A stretch of DNA of 64,000 nucleotides, from NCBI GenBank assembly GCA_900756545.1, contig CAAEKO010000047.1:6297-70296 (forward strand), given 5' to 3'. The translations under genes were made by a program, and so were the position numbers. The notes below the pieces were generated by a model. It was not told where the DNA came from. It was given only the letters and a program-made list of their open reading frames with translations, and did no database searches. This DNA comes from Clostridia bacterium. GTDB lineage: Bacteria > Bacillota > Clostridia > UBA1381. Shown here piece after piece: positions 48,693 through 57,042 of this stretch. How positions within the stretch are numbered: the stretch's first letter is position 1; each line of letters starts with the position of its first letter.

Positions 48693-50339
48693 ATGAATTA
48701 TCAGAAGTATAGAAAGGCATATCACAAGGTTCCCCTGGAACACCGGGACTGGCCGGACAGGGAGATTGAAAAAGCGCCGGTTTGGTGCAGTGTAGACCTG
48801 CGTGACGGTAACCAGGCCCTGTATTCCCCGATGACGATAGATGAAAAAATAGAATTTTTTCAATATCTCGTCAAGCTGGGCTTCAAAGAAATTGAGGTAG
48901 GCTTTCCGGCCGCTTCGAATACGGAGTTTGAATTTGTCCGCCGTCTGATTGATGAAGATCTTATTCCAGACGACGTTTCCATTCAGGTTCTGACGCAGGC
49001 CCGGGAGCATATCATTAAAAGAACCATCGAAGCTCTGGACGGGGCAAAAAACGCCATCGTACATATTTATAATTCTACCTCTACCCTCCAGCGCCGCGTA
49101 GTCTTCCGCAAGGACATGGAGGAAATCAAAACGCTGGCTGTTGAAGGTGCAAAATTGATGGTTAGCCTGGTAGATGGTCAACTGGACGGCAATATCCGGT
49201 ATGAGTATTCCCCCGAAAGCTTTACCTGTACGGAGCCGGAATATGCGGCTGAAATCTGCAACGCGGTACTGGATGTACTGAAACCTACGCAGGATCGGAA
49301 AGTAATCATCAACCTGCCGTCTACGATTGAAGTGGCGACAGCCAATGTTTACGCGGATCAGATCGAGTACATGCATAAGCATCTGAAATATCGTGAAAAC
49401 GTTATCATCTCTCTGCACGCGCACAATGACCGGGGTACTGGCGTAGCCTCAACTGAGCTGGCGCTGCTGGCCGGCGCGGACCGTGTGGAAGGTACGCTGT
49501 TCGGAAACGGGGAACGTACTGGAAATGCAGATTTGATTGTCATTGCCCTGAATATGTTCTGCCAGGGTATTGATCCCAAGCTGAACATTGAGAATATTGA
49601 CGAGATCATTGCCGTTTTTGAGCGTTTTAACCGTCTGCCTATCCATCCCCGTCATCCCTATGCGGGAGAAATGGCCTATGTTGCTTTTTCAGGCTCTCAT
49701 CAGGATGCGATTAAAAAGAGTATGGCGGCTTACGAGGAAAGCGGCGGAAAAATTTGGGAGAATCCTTATCTTACCATCGACCCCACCGACATCGGCCGGC
49801 AATATGAACCGATCCAGATCAATAGCCAGTCCGGTAAGGGGGGCGTAAGCTATGTTATGGAGAAAAAATTTGGGTATATTATTCCCAAGCCCATGCTTGT
49901 AGGCTTCTCCAAGCTGATTACAGACCTGTCTGACGCCAAGAAAACCGTTATGGAACCAGAAGAGATTTACGCGGCTTTCAAGCGTACCTATGTCAATCTT
50001 GACGCGCCGCTGATGCTCATTGATTACCATTGTGAGCTTCGGGGCGATATAACTACACTGACAGCCACGATTTCACTGCACGGCCAGTCCGCAACTGTCC
50101 GCGCCGAAGGAAACGGCCCTCTGGACGCTCTATGTACCGCACTGAAAACACATCTCAACCGTGAACTGGAAATTGAGGCTTACACGGAGCATGCGCTGGA
50201 GAAAACCTCCTCCTCGCAAGCGGTCAGCTATATTGCGCTTGGTTCCAACGGCAGGACAGAATGGGGCGCCGGCGTAGACGCGAATATCAATACATCTTCC
50301 ATCTACGCGCTGATCAGTGCCATCAACAAGCTGCTGTAA
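48693..50339 (+). CDS. leuA: 2-isopropylmalate synthase (LeuA type 2)
   Basis: A 548-residue enzyme joining acetyl-CoA to 2-ketoisovalerate, the first committed step of leucine synthesis. WCSVDLRDGNQALYSPMTID, ALYSPM and the metal-binding HAHNDRGTGVASTELALLAG are clear. The start KYRKAYHKVPLEHRDWPDRE is typical of the longer type 2 (LeuA2) enzymes. The C-terminal regulatory domain, which senses leucine, covers about residues 420-548. It is alone in the window; leuB, leuC and leuD are not near. Attenuation precedes it. Confidence 0.96.
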   Translation: MNYQKYRKAYHKVPLEHRDWPDREIEKAPVWCSVDLRDGNQALYSPMTIDEKIEFFQYLVKLGFKEIEVGFPAASNTEFEFVRRLIDEDLIPDDVSIQVLTQAREHIIKRTIEALDGAKNAIVHIYNSTSTLQRRVVFRKDMEEIKTLAVEGAKLMVSLVDGQLDGNIRYEYSPESFTCTEPEYAAEICNAVLDVLKPTQDRKVIINLPSTIEVATANVYADQIEYMHKHLKYRENVIISLHAHNDRGTGVASTELALLAGADRVEGTLFGNGERTGNADLIVIALNMFCQGIDPKLNIENIDEIIAVFERFNRLPIHPRHPYAGEMAYVAFSGSHQDAIKKSMAAYEESGGKIWENPYLTIDPTDIGRQYEPIQINSQSGKGGVSYVMEKKFGYIIPKPMLVGFSKLITDLSDAKKTVMEPEEIYAAFKRTYVNLDAPLMLIDYHCELRGDITTLTATISLHGQSATVRAEGNGPLDALCTALKTHLNRELEIEAYTEHALEKTSSSQAVSYIALGSNGRTEWGAGVDANINTSSIYALISAINKLL

Positions 50340-50407
50340 ACCAGCAAACCATAAACATTTGTTAAAAGGCGGTCCCGCTCACAAGGCGAACTTCTGCGTT
50401 TTATAAA

Positions 50408-50439
50408 GGCACGCCCCAAAGGCGTGTCTTCTTTATTTT
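50408..50439 (+). terminator. Terminator after leuA
   Basis: GGCACGCC, loop CCAAA, GGCGTGTC (one G-U pair), then a T-rich tract. Between here and 50654 there is no gene: an AT-rich stretch with GGGGT/ACCCC, a weak minus-strand promoter (50514-50542) and a 10-bp inverted repeat (50560-50569 / 50624-50633). Confidence 0.8.
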
Positions 50440-50513
50440 GCCACAATAAATAATATTAAATATATGGGGTTACCCCCTTTTACCATGAACTCACGGTTGA
50501 TGGCGATATCTGT

Positions 50514-50542
50514 ATTATACGACATTATTTTGGCATCGTCAT
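50514..50542 (-). promoter_or_regulatory. Weak minus-strand promoter upstream of the second RHH gene
   Basis: On the minus strand ATGACG (50537-50542), a 17-bp spacer and TATAAT (50514-50519). It would drive transcription away from the RHH gene into a hairpin-rich region without an open frame. The -35 matches consensus in only four positions. Confidence 0.4.
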
Positions 50543-50654
50543 GTTCAAAACATCTAAATATATCTTTTTATCTAATATTATCTATATTTTACATATCTAG
50601 TTCATTATATAGCATAATAAACTAAAAAGATATCTCTGGGGAGTTGATAATAGA

Positions 50655-50840
50655 ATGGAACTAAATAAAAAGCATTTAGGAATACAAATAGATGAAGATT
50701 TACATTATAAATTAACGTATGTTGTAAAATATGAGGGAAGGATACTTTCAGGATTAATCATGTTTCTGGTTAAAAAATATATTAAAGCTTTCGAAGCTGA
50801 ACATGGTGAAATTGAACTACCTCCAAATTACAAGAAATAA
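50655..50840 (+). CDS. Small ribbon-helix-helix protein, paralogue of the 19897-20088 product
   Basis: A 61-residue protein: beta strand (KKHLGIQIDEDL), helix 1 (DLHYKLTYVVKYEGR), helix 2 (ILSGLIMFLVKKYIKAFEAE), and the ending GEIELPPNYKK. The first RHH protein shares HYKLTY, the YIKxFE block and the GxIELP ending. GGGGAG precedes the ATG by about 11 nt. Monocistronic and AT-rich, with its own terminator. A single-domain DNA-binding regulator is likely. Confidence 0.76.
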   Translation: MELNKKHLGIQIDEDLHYKLTYVVKYEGRILSGLIMFLVKKYIKAFEAEHGEIELPPNYKK

Positions 50841-50866
50841 AAAAGCGGCTTCCGCCGCTTTTTTAT
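50839..50866. terminator. Terminator after the second RHH gene (bidirectional)
   Basis: GCGGC, loop TTCC, GCCGC, flanked by A- and T-runs; overlaps the stop of hpt on the other strand. Confidence 0.88.
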
Positions 50867-51402
50867 TTCTCATATACGCTATGCTTCAGAATGCCGATAT
50901 AGGGCAAATTCCGGTGCAATTCATTATAATCCAGACCATATCCCACCACAAACGCATCAGGAATCTCTTTTCCAACATACTCTACCGCAACAGTCGACGT
51001 CCGCCGGCTGGGCTTGTTCAGCATGGTGCAAATCCGTAAAGACGCAGGATTTCTGTCCAGCAGCATTTCTTTCAGCTTGTAAAGTGTGTTTCCAGAATCA
51101 ATAATATCTTCAACCAGCAAAACATGCCTGCCCGCAATGTCCGTAGCCAGATCGTGCCGGATATGGATAACGCCGGTAGATTCCGTGCTCGCCCCATAGC
51201 TGGAAGCTTGCATAAAATCAATCTGGACAGGTACAGTCAGCGCCCGGATCAAGTCCGCCGCAAACACTACGCTGCCCTTTAAAATAATAATCGCTAAAAT
51301 CTCCTTGCCGGCGTAGTCACGGCTGATTTGCTCCCCCAATCTTGCTACCGTTTCCCGAATCTCTGCTTCTGAAACCAGAATCTGTTCTATGTCTGAATGC
51401 AC
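50863..51402 (-). CDS. hpt: Hypoxanthine phosphoribosyltransferase
   Basis: A 179-residue purine salvage enzyme, converting hypoxanthine (and guanine) to nucleotides with PRPP. PRPP loop HVLLVEDIIDSGNTLYKL; IDFMQASSYGASTESTGVIH; C-terminal VGYGLDYNELHRNLPYIGIL. Start is a GTG at 51402. It is 12 nt downstream of the ECF S-component gene and closes the operon with the amidotransferase homologue. Confidence 0.95.
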   Translation of the reverse strand: MHSDIEQILVSEAEIRETVARLGEQISRDYAGKEILAIIILKGSVVFAADLIRALTVPVQIDFMQASSYGASTESTGVIHIRHDLATDIAGRHVLLVEDIIDSGNTLYKLKEMLLDRNPASLRICTMLNKPSRRTSTVAVEYVGKEIPDAFVVGYGLDYNELHRNLPYIGILKHSVYEK

Positions 51403-51414
51403 CTTCCTGCCCCC

Positions 51415-51948
51415 TTATAAAGATTTCCACTTAATATTCGTATGTACCATTTTTGCCTTTTGCAGCGCATATAAAATCGGCGCTGTAATGAGGGAATCCA
51501 GATAATGATGAACCAGCGTACCGATAAATGCAAACCAGGTCAGCGTTGTCAGCGCCGTCTTATTGTCCGGCAGAAGCAGCGGCGTCAGGAAATACACAAT
51601 CAGCGCTTCACCGCCCGCATGCACGATGGACGTAACAATAATTACTACAAAAATATTGACGTCTTTTTTCTTAATCATATACATGCCCAGCATAGCAAAA
51701 AAGATATGCGACGCGGCCCGCAGGACAACCACGGGATTTCCCGTGGAAATGATAAATCCGATACAGGAACCAATGACTGTCAGAACCGTAACAAACGGAT
51801 TGATAAACAGCGCGATCATGGTCGGCACATGACTTCCCGGCGTCAGCGAAAACGGCGGCGGAACCGGAAGTTTAAAAGAAAATGTAATCAGGATGGAAAG
51901 TGCGGTCAGTAACGACGCTAATACAACATCCCTTGTTTTGTTATTCAT
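51415..51948 (-). CDS. ECF-type transporter substrate-specific (S) component, probable
   Basis: A 177-residue hydrophobic protein with about five to six membrane segments. The N-terminal segment VVLASLLTALSILITFSFKL and the block FSLTPGSHVPTMIALFINPF resemble S components of energy-coupling-factor vitamin or base importers. The substrate cannot be read from sequence. ATG 51948 has GGAGGG 7 nt upstream. Operon position with hpt suggests a purine base or related compound, which is inference. Confidence 0.65.
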   Translation of the reverse strand: MNNKTRDVVLASLLTALSILITFSFKLPVPPPFSLTPGSHVPTMIALFINPFVTVLTVIGSCIGFIISTGNPVVVLRAASHIFFAMLGMYMIKKKDVNIFVVIIVTSIVHAGGEALIVYFLTPLLLPDNKTALTTLTWFAFIGTLVHHYLDSLITAPILYALQKAKMVHTNIKWKSL

Positions 51949-51950
51949 TC

Positions 51951-52484
51951 TCAACCCTCCACATTTAATTTCAGAAAATTATCTATAATATCAAATCCGT
52001 TCGAGGTCAAACTCGAATGGATATAATAGTTCACCGCGTAAATATGCCCGTATTCCCCGCCGGCCAATACATTCCGCACGCCGAGAACCTCCCCGGTTTC
52101 CGCCCTGGCGATGCAATCCAGCTCGGTGGGCCTTGCCGCCTCATCAATAGCTACCGGGTTTCCCCGGCAGATCTTTACTACAGTTTCAAAGCCCCGAAAA
52201 ACCGGCGCGCTGGTGTCCAGCACAGCCCATTCCTGTTTTCCCTCGGCGCAGTCTACAGCGTTACAGGTTCCGCCGAAGGCCGTTACCACACTTTGATAGC
52301 CGTCTAAAATCCCCAAAAGCGGAAGATTGTTGTCAATCGCGAATTTTACGGCTGCAATCGCGTTTTCGCTGTTTTCCGCAATGATGATCCGCTCAATATT
52401 TTCTCCGCCGGCGTCCGTGGAAAGCGCCGCGCCGGACTGGGCGATGAAATCATAAATATCCTGGCCTCCTAAATACAGCACCAT
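51951..52484 (-). CDS. Catalytically degenerate class I glutamine amidotransferase homologue
   Basis: A 177-residue protein aligned by eye with the amidotransferase subunit of archaeal-type GMP synthase. LPLLGILDGYQSVVTAFGG stands where active enzymes have LLGICLGHQ, so Cys is Leu. The usual VQFHPE is replaced by AVNYYIHSS. The end GFDIIDNFLKLNVEG matches the family's GxxILxNF. A glutaminase function is therefore not expected. AAAGGAG precedes the ATG. The ECF S-component gene follows and then hpt, so a role in purine uptake or sensing is possible. Confidence 0.72.
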   Translation of the reverse strand: MVLYLGGQDIYDFIAQSGAALSTDAGGENIERIIIAENSENAIAAVKFAIDNNLPLLGILDGYQSVVTAFGGTCNAVDCAEGKQEWAVLDTSAPVFRGFETVVKICRGNPVAIDEAARPTELDCIARAETGEVLGVRNVLAGGEYGHIYAVNYYIHSSLTSNGFDIIDNFLKLNVEG

Positions 52485-52517
52485 ATGATTTCTCCTTTAT
52501 CAAATTATTCCCAACAC

Positions 52518-52546
52518 TTGAAAACAAGTCATTTTTTTGATATAAT
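52518..52546 (+). promoter_or_regulatory. Promoter of the glycolipid glucosyltransferase-like gene
   Basis: TTGAAA 52518-52523, a 17-bp spacer and TATAAT 52541-52546. Confidence 0.82.
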
Positions 52547-52620
52547 GTAGATATTATATACCAAAAGCTGCAAATTTTCAAGATAAAAAACGATTTTTTG
52601 AGAAAGATTGAGGAAACGGC

Positions 52621-53757
52621 ATGAAAGCGTTGATAATCTCTGTCAAAGCCGGGTTCGGTCATCACTCTACCGGGCAGGCTCTGATCGATTACTTTAAGAC
52701 GAAAAATGTGGAATGCACAATGCTGGACACATTTGAATATATCAATCCCATCCTAGGGGACTCCATTTCCGACGGTTATCTGCTGTCCACCAAGTACTTC
52801 CCGGATGTATACGGGAAGGTTTATGGCCAGTTCAACAAGCGGGAAGAGCGTTATGACAAATATTCTCTCGTGGCTGTGCTGTCCAAAATGGTATCCCACA
52901 AGCTTAAGGATTATATCCGGAATTTCGCGCCGGATGTGGTCATCGGCACACATAGCTATGCCTGTATGCTCATGACCTATTTGAAAGAAAAGGGCGAGAT
53001 CACTTGCCCCACATATGGTATCGTTACGGATTTCACCGTGCATCCCTTTTGGGAAAGCACTGATATCGACTATTATGTGACTCCTACTCCCCTTTTAAAC
53101 AACCAGATGAACCGCAAAGGAATTCCAACAGAAAAAATCTTGCCCCTTGGCATCCCCATTAAAGAAGCCTTTGCCTCTAAAATACCAAAAGCAGAGGCCC
53201 GCCAGCTTCTGGGGATAGACGACAAAATGACGATCCTGATTATGATGGGGTCTATGGGGTTTGGGAATCTTGTCAAGCAGCTGGAAAGCATCGACATGCT
53301 CCAGCAGGATTTTCAGGTCTTGTGTGTCTGCGGCAATAATCAAAAAGGGAAAAGGAATATCGATAAACATATATGGCGCAAAAAAGTCATGACTTATGGT
53401 TTCATCCATAATGTAGATATGCTCATGGACGCGGCAGATTGTATCATCACTAAGCCCGGCGGCCTGACCACCTCCGAATTTCTGGCCAAGCGCCTGCCCG
53501 GTATCTTGATGAATCCTATTCCTGGACAAGAGGACCGAAATATGGAGTTTTTGGTCAACAGCGGCGCGGCGGTTATGGTTACGAATACCTTCTCCATTGA
53601 TGAGGCTCTTTATGAGCTTCTTAATAACCCCTGGCGGATGGAGCTTCTGGAAAAAAGCGTGGAGCATTTGAGCCACCCCAATTCTACGCGTGATCTCTGT
53701 GAATTTATTCTGGATAACGACGCAAAAACCGAACCCATTGTTGTGCAGGACGCATGA
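52621..53757 (+). CDS. UgtP/MGDG-synthase-like glycosyltransferase (GT28 family)
   Basis: A 378-residue protein. MGDG synthase-like N-terminal domain ISVKAGFGHHSTGQALIDYF, GIVTDFTVHPFWESTDIDYY; C-terminal donor-binding KPGGLTTSEFLAKRLPGILM and MNPIPGQEDRN. The family makes glucosyl- or galactosyl-diacylglycerol for membranes or lipoteichoic-acid anchors. Monocistronic, followed by a terminator. Sugar and acceptor are inferred from family only. Confidence 0.88.
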   Translation: MKALIISVKAGFGHHSTGQALIDYFKTKNVECTMLDTFEYINPILGDSISDGYLLSTKYFPDVYGKVYGQFNKREERYDKYSLVAVLSKMVSHKLKDYIRNFAPDVVIGTHSYACMLMTYLKEKGEITCPTYGIVTDFTVHPFWESTDIDYYVTPTPLLNNQMNRKGIPTEKILPLGIPIKEAFASKIPKAEARQLLGIDDKMTILIMMGSMGFGNLVKQLESIDMLQQDFQVLCVCGNNQKGKRNIDKHIWRKKVMTYGFIHNVDMLMDAADCIITKPGGLTTSEFLAKRLPGILMNPIPGQEDRNMEFLVNSGAAVMVTNTFSIDEALYELLNNPWRMELLEKSVEHLSHPNSTRDLCEFILDNDAKTEPIVVQDA

Positions 53758-53813
53758 TAAAAAACTTGCGCAGACACATAATCAAGCTTTAATTCCACAT
53801 TATCCATGAAATG

Positions 53814-53843
53814 AAAAAGCCGCCGGCAAACCGGCGGCTTTTT
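53814..53843 (+). terminator. Terminator after the glucosyltransferase gene
   Basis: AAAAAGCCGCCGG, loop CAAA, CCGGCGGCTTTTT, directly followed by the AGGAGG of the next gene. Confidence 0.9.
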
Positions 53844-53855
53844 AGGAGGAACAAT

Positions 53856-54464
53856 ATGTATAAAATCAAAGAAACCGTCCTCGTAGAGGGGATTTACGAT
53901 AAGATCAAGCTGTCCCGTTTTTTGGACGGTATTATCTTTACAACTGACGGGTTTCGGATTTTTTCCAATAAAAAAGAACTGGAAACCATCCGGGCGCTTG
54001 CGCAAAAAACAGGTCTTGTGATCCTGACCGATTCAGACGCCGCCGGCTTTAAGATCCGCAGCTATGTCAAGCAATCCATTCCGCCGGAGCTTGTCCGGCA
54101 CGCCTATATCCCGGAAATTCCCGGGAAGGAAAAGCGGAAGACAAAACCGGGCAAAGAAGGGCTTTTAGGGGTGGAGGGCGTAGAAGACGAACTGATACTG
54201 AAAGCGCTCCGGCAGGCAGGCTGCACAATAGACGGCGACTGCCGCCAGCGGCAGAAAAGCCGTACCATAACGAAAGCTGATCTTTTTGCAGACGGCTTAT
54301 CCGGCAGGGCAGACAGCGCACTCCGCAGAAGGGTCCTGTGCGGCATGTTAGGGCTTCCCGGCAGGATTTCTGCTAATATGCTTTTGGATGTTATCAACCG
54401 CCTTCTGGACTTTTCAGAATACAAAGAGCTGACTGCTGAAATGGAAAAAAGTCAGAAATTCTGA
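53856..54464 (+). CDS. RNase M5-like Toprim protein (RnmV/DUF4093)
   Basis: A 202-residue protein with a Toprim domain (ETVLVEGIYDKIKLSRFLDG, then TDGFRIF, LVILTDSDAAGFKIRSYVKQ) and a C-terminal DUF4093 region (SRTITKADLFADGLSG, RVLCGMLGLPGRISANML). RNase M5 matures 5S rRNA in Bacillus; this Clostridial variant usually lies away from ksgA, as here. AGGAGG lies directly before ATG 53856. Function by homology only. Confidence 0.87.
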   Translation: MYKIKETVLVEGIYDKIKLSRFLDGIIFTTDGFRIFSNKKELETIRALAQKTGLVILTDSDAAGFKIRSYVKQSIPPELVRHAYIPEIPGKEKRKTKPGKEGLLGVEGVEDELILKALRQAGCTIDGDCRQRQKSRTITKADLFADGLSGRADSALRRRVLCGMLGLPGRISANMLLDVINRLLDFSEYKELTAEMEKSQKF

Positions 54465-54483
54465 CTTTATTTTCAGAAAACAC

Positions 54484-54512
54484 TTGACAAGCAGGGAATT
54501 TTTGTGTAAAAT
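54484..54512 (+). promoter_or_regulatory. Promoter of ylxM-ffh and following genes
   Basis: TTGACA 54484-54489, a 17-bp spacer and TAAAAT 54507-54512. Confidence 0.85.
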
Positions 54513-54563
54513 AGTTCCTGTTGTAAAGCTTAATTCCTTTACATGAAACGGATGGTGATCCAT

Positions 54564-54920
54564 TTGCCTAAAGATTTATCCATAAGCATGCTGATGGACT
54601 TTTACGGCGAGCTTCTGACGCCGAAACAACGAGACGCTTTGGATTTATACTATAATCAGGATTTTTCTCTTGCGGAAATTGCCCAGCATATGGACATTTC
54701 ACGGCAGGGTGTGCGGGATTTTATCAAGCGCGGTGAAAAGCAGCTGGAGGATTTGGAAAACGCCTTAGGGCTTGCCCGGCGCTTCAGCGCGATCCATAGT
54801 GAATTTGATAAAGCAGAAAAAATACTGATCGATTTAGAAAAGCTGGAACACAGTGACGCCGCGGAAAAGAAACTGCGCAGGCTGTCCGGCTGTCTAGCCA
54901 AAATCAAAGGATATTTATAA
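54564..54920 (+). CDS. ylxM: YlxM-family putative DNA-binding protein (SRP operon)
   Basis: A 118-residue protein. Sigma-70 region 4-like HTH: LLTPKQRDALDLYYNQDFSL, AEIAQHMDISRQGVRDFIKR. Homologues sit before ffh in many Firmicutes. The start is probably TTG 54564: GGTGATCC, complementary to the 3' end of 16S rRNA, lies correctly before it. ATG 54543, seven codons earlier, has no site. C-terminal coiled coil present. It precedes ffh by 27 nt. Confidence 0.86.
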   Translation: MPKDLSISMLMDFYGELLTPKQRDALDLYYNQDFSLAEIAQHMDISRQGVRDFIKRGEKQLEDLENALGLARRFSAIHSEFDKAEKILIDLEKLEHSDAAEKKLRRLSGCLAKIKGYL

Positions 54921-54947
54921 CGAACACCACATAAAGCAGGTGATACA

Positions 54948-56300
54948 ATGGCATTTGACAATTTGAGCGATAAGCTGCAGGGCATGTTCAAGCGTCTGCG
55001 CGGAAAAGGCAAGCTCAGCGAAAAAGATATCAAGGACGCTATGCGCGAGGTTAAGTTGGCTCTGTTAGAGGCAGACGTAAACTTTAAAGTAGTAAAAGGT
55101 TTCATCAGCCGGGTATCGGAAAAGGCGCTGGGGCAGGAGATTCTTGAATCCCTGACGCCGGCCCAGCAATTAATCAAAATCGTCCGGGACGAGCTGATCG
55201 CTTTAATGGGCAGCGAAAACGAACGGTTGGAGTTTGCAAAAACTCCCCCCACGGTATTTATGCTCTGCGGTCTGCAGGGTGCAGGAAAAACAACAGCCTG
55301 CGGCAAGCTGGCTCTTTCTCTCCGGAAAACCATGGGCAAACGCCCTCTGATGGCAGCCTGTGATATTTACCGCCCGGCTGCAATCAAGCAATTACAGGTT
55401 CTGGGCAGCCAGATTGATGTGCCCGTATTCAGCATAGACGGCGAAAAAGACCCTGTCCGCATTGCGCGGGAGGCGATTGAACACGCGAAAAAGCATGGCA
55501 ACGACCCGGTAATCATTGATACCGCGGGACGTCTGCATATTGACGAAGTACTCATGGAAGAGCTTCAGCGTATCAAGGCGGAAACCAGCCCGCAGGAAAT
55601 TCTGCTGGTGGTGGACGCTATGACAGGGCAGGACGCTGTAAACGTTGCGGAGCATTTCAATGCCCAACTGGATGTGACTGGTGTTATTCTGTCCAAGCTG
55701 GACGGTGATACCCGCGGCGGTGCGGCGATTTCTGTCAAAGAAATTACCGGCAAGCCTATAAAATACGCCTCTGTAGGCGAAAAGCTTTCCGATCTTGAGC
55801 AGTTCCACCCTGACCGCATGGCAAGCCGTATCTTAGGCATGGGAGACGTCATGACCCTAATCGACAAAGCGCAGGAGGCATTTGATGAAAAAGACGCAGC
55901 TGACCTAGAGGCAAAAATCAAACAGCAGACCTTTGATTTGGAGGACTTTTTAAACCAGCTTCAGCAGATCAAAAAAATGGGGCCTATCGGCCAGCTGATG
56001 GGAATGATCCCTGGGGTGGACAAAAAGGCTTTAGAGGCAATAGACGCATCCGACAGTGAAAAACGTCTCCGCCGCACAGAAGCCATTATCCAATCCATGA
56101 CCGCAGACGAGCGCCAGCGCCCGCAGATTATCGGCGCAAACCGGAAGGTTCGGATTGCTAAGGGCAGCGGCACGCGTGTGCAGGATGTAAACGAGCTTTT
56201 AAAACAATTTGACCAGATGAAGCAGATGATGAAACAACTGACCGGCGGCCAGCAGGCCCGGATGCTCAAGAAGATGAAGCGTATGGGCAAACATAAATAA
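54948..56300 (+). CDS. ffh: Signal recognition particle protein Ffh
   Basis: A 450-residue SRP54 GTPase that targets nascent membrane proteins. G1 LCGLQGAGKTTACGKLALSL, G2 CDIYRPAAIKQLQVLG, G3 IIDTAGRLHIDEVLMEELQ, G4 SKLDGDTRGGAA. The Met-rich M domain (about 300-450; QLMGMIPGVDKKALEAIDAS, QMKQMMKQLTGGQQARMLKK) binds SRP RNA. AGGTGATACA precedes the ATG. rpsP follows 67 nt later. Confidence 0.97.
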   Translation: MAFDNLSDKLQGMFKRLRGKGKLSEKDIKDAMREVKLALLEADVNFKVVKGFISRVSEKALGQEILESLTPAQQLIKIVRDELIALMGSENERLEFAKTPPTVFMLCGLQGAGKTTACGKLALSLRKTMGKRPLMAACDIYRPAAIKQLQVLGSQIDVPVFSIDGEKDPVRIAREAIEHAKKHGNDPVIIDTAGRLHIDEVLMEELQRIKAETSPQEILLVVDAMTGQDAVNVAEHFNAQLDVTGVILSKLDGDTRGGAAISVKEITGKPIKYASVGEKLSDLEQFHPDRMASRILGMGDVMTLIDKAQEAFDEKDAADLEAKIKQQTFDLEDFLNQLQQIKKMGPIGQLMGMIPGVDKKALEAIDASDSEKRLRRTEAIIQSMTADERQRPQIIGANRKVRIAKGSGTRVQDVNELLKQFDQMKQMMKQLTGGQQARMLKKMKRMGKHK

Positions 56301-56367
56301 TAAGATATTGAAGCCGGGTTCCGGCTTTCCAATATAAAATTCATAATTTTTGTGGAGGTGAATACAC

Positions 56368-56610
56368 ATGGCAGTAAAAATTCGACTGAGAAGAATGGGC
56401 GCAAAAAAAGCTCCTTTTTATAGAGTTGTTGTTGCTGATTCCAGATATCCGCGCGACGGCCGTTTCATTGAGGAAATCGGTACGTATAATCCGCTGACAG
56501 ATCCCGCTACCATTAATATCGACGCTGAATTAGCGAAGAAATGGATAGGGAACGGTGCACAGCCCACGGATACTGTAAAAGCCCTGTTGAAAAAGTCAGG
56601 GATTATCTAA
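56368..56610 (+). CDS. rpsP: 30S ribosomal protein S16
   Basis: An 80-residue S16: MAVKIRLRRMGAKKAPFYRV, VVADSRYPRDGRFIEEIGTY, PTDTVKALLKKSGI. GGAGGT precedes the ATG. It follows ffh and precedes khpA. Confidence 0.98.
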   Translation: MAVKIRLRRMGAKKAPFYRVVVADSRYPRDGRFIEEIGTYNPLTDPATINIDAELAKKWIGNGAQPTDTVKALLKKSGII

Positions 56611-56622
56611 GGAGGGACAGCC

Positions 56623-56850
56623 GTGAAAGAGGTTTTAGAAATCATCGCCAAGGCATTGGTAGACCATCCTGAGGAGGTTTCTGTTTCAGAAGTGGAAGGG
56701 GAACAGTCTATGATTCTGGAGCTTCGGGTCGCTGAAAGCGATATGGGCAAGGTTATCGGAAAGCAGGGCAGAATTGCCAAAGCGATCCGAACCGTTGTCA
56801 AGGCCGCAGCAAGCCGGGAAGACAAACGCGTTGTTGTCGAAATTTTATAA
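56623..56850 (+). CDS. khpA: KH-domain RNA-binding protein KhpA
   Basis: A 75-residue protein with a KH fold: GEQSMILELRVAESDMGKVI, then GKQGRIAKAIRTVVKAAASR with the GxxG loop. GTG start at 56623 (AAGGAGG 7 nt upstream). KhpA and KhpB bind many small and leader RNAs in Gram-positives. Conserved order rpsP-khpA-rimM-trmD. Confidence 0.95.
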   Translation: MKEVLEIIAKALVDHPEEVSVSEVEGEQSMILELRVAESDMGKVIGKQGRIAKAIRTVVKAAASREDKRVVVEIL

Positions 56851-56906
56851 CCAGATTTCATTGAGAAAATTTTGTTATCCGCAAAATACTTCCGCAACAG
56901 CGTTTC

Positions 56907-56996
56907 AACGAGGCACAAGTCATGCATACCGCTCATCTTGCTAAATATGCCTCGTTATAGGACAAGACAAATAAGCGCCCAGCGGCGCTTATTTTA
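56907..56996 (+). other. Structured khpA-rimM intergenic region with terminator-like hairpin
   Basis: The 192-nt gap holds AACGAGGCA (56907-56915) pairing with TGCCTCGTT (56948-56956), then AATAAGCGCC (56970-56979), loop CAGC, GGCGCTTATT (56984-56993) with a short T-run. The last is terminator-like, so readthrough from khpA into rimM may be regulated, or rimM-trmD have another promoter. Confidence 0.6.
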
Positions 56997-57042
56997 GTTA
57001 TATTCAAGAATTTATTACGGCGGTATCAAAGGAGGAGTAAAC

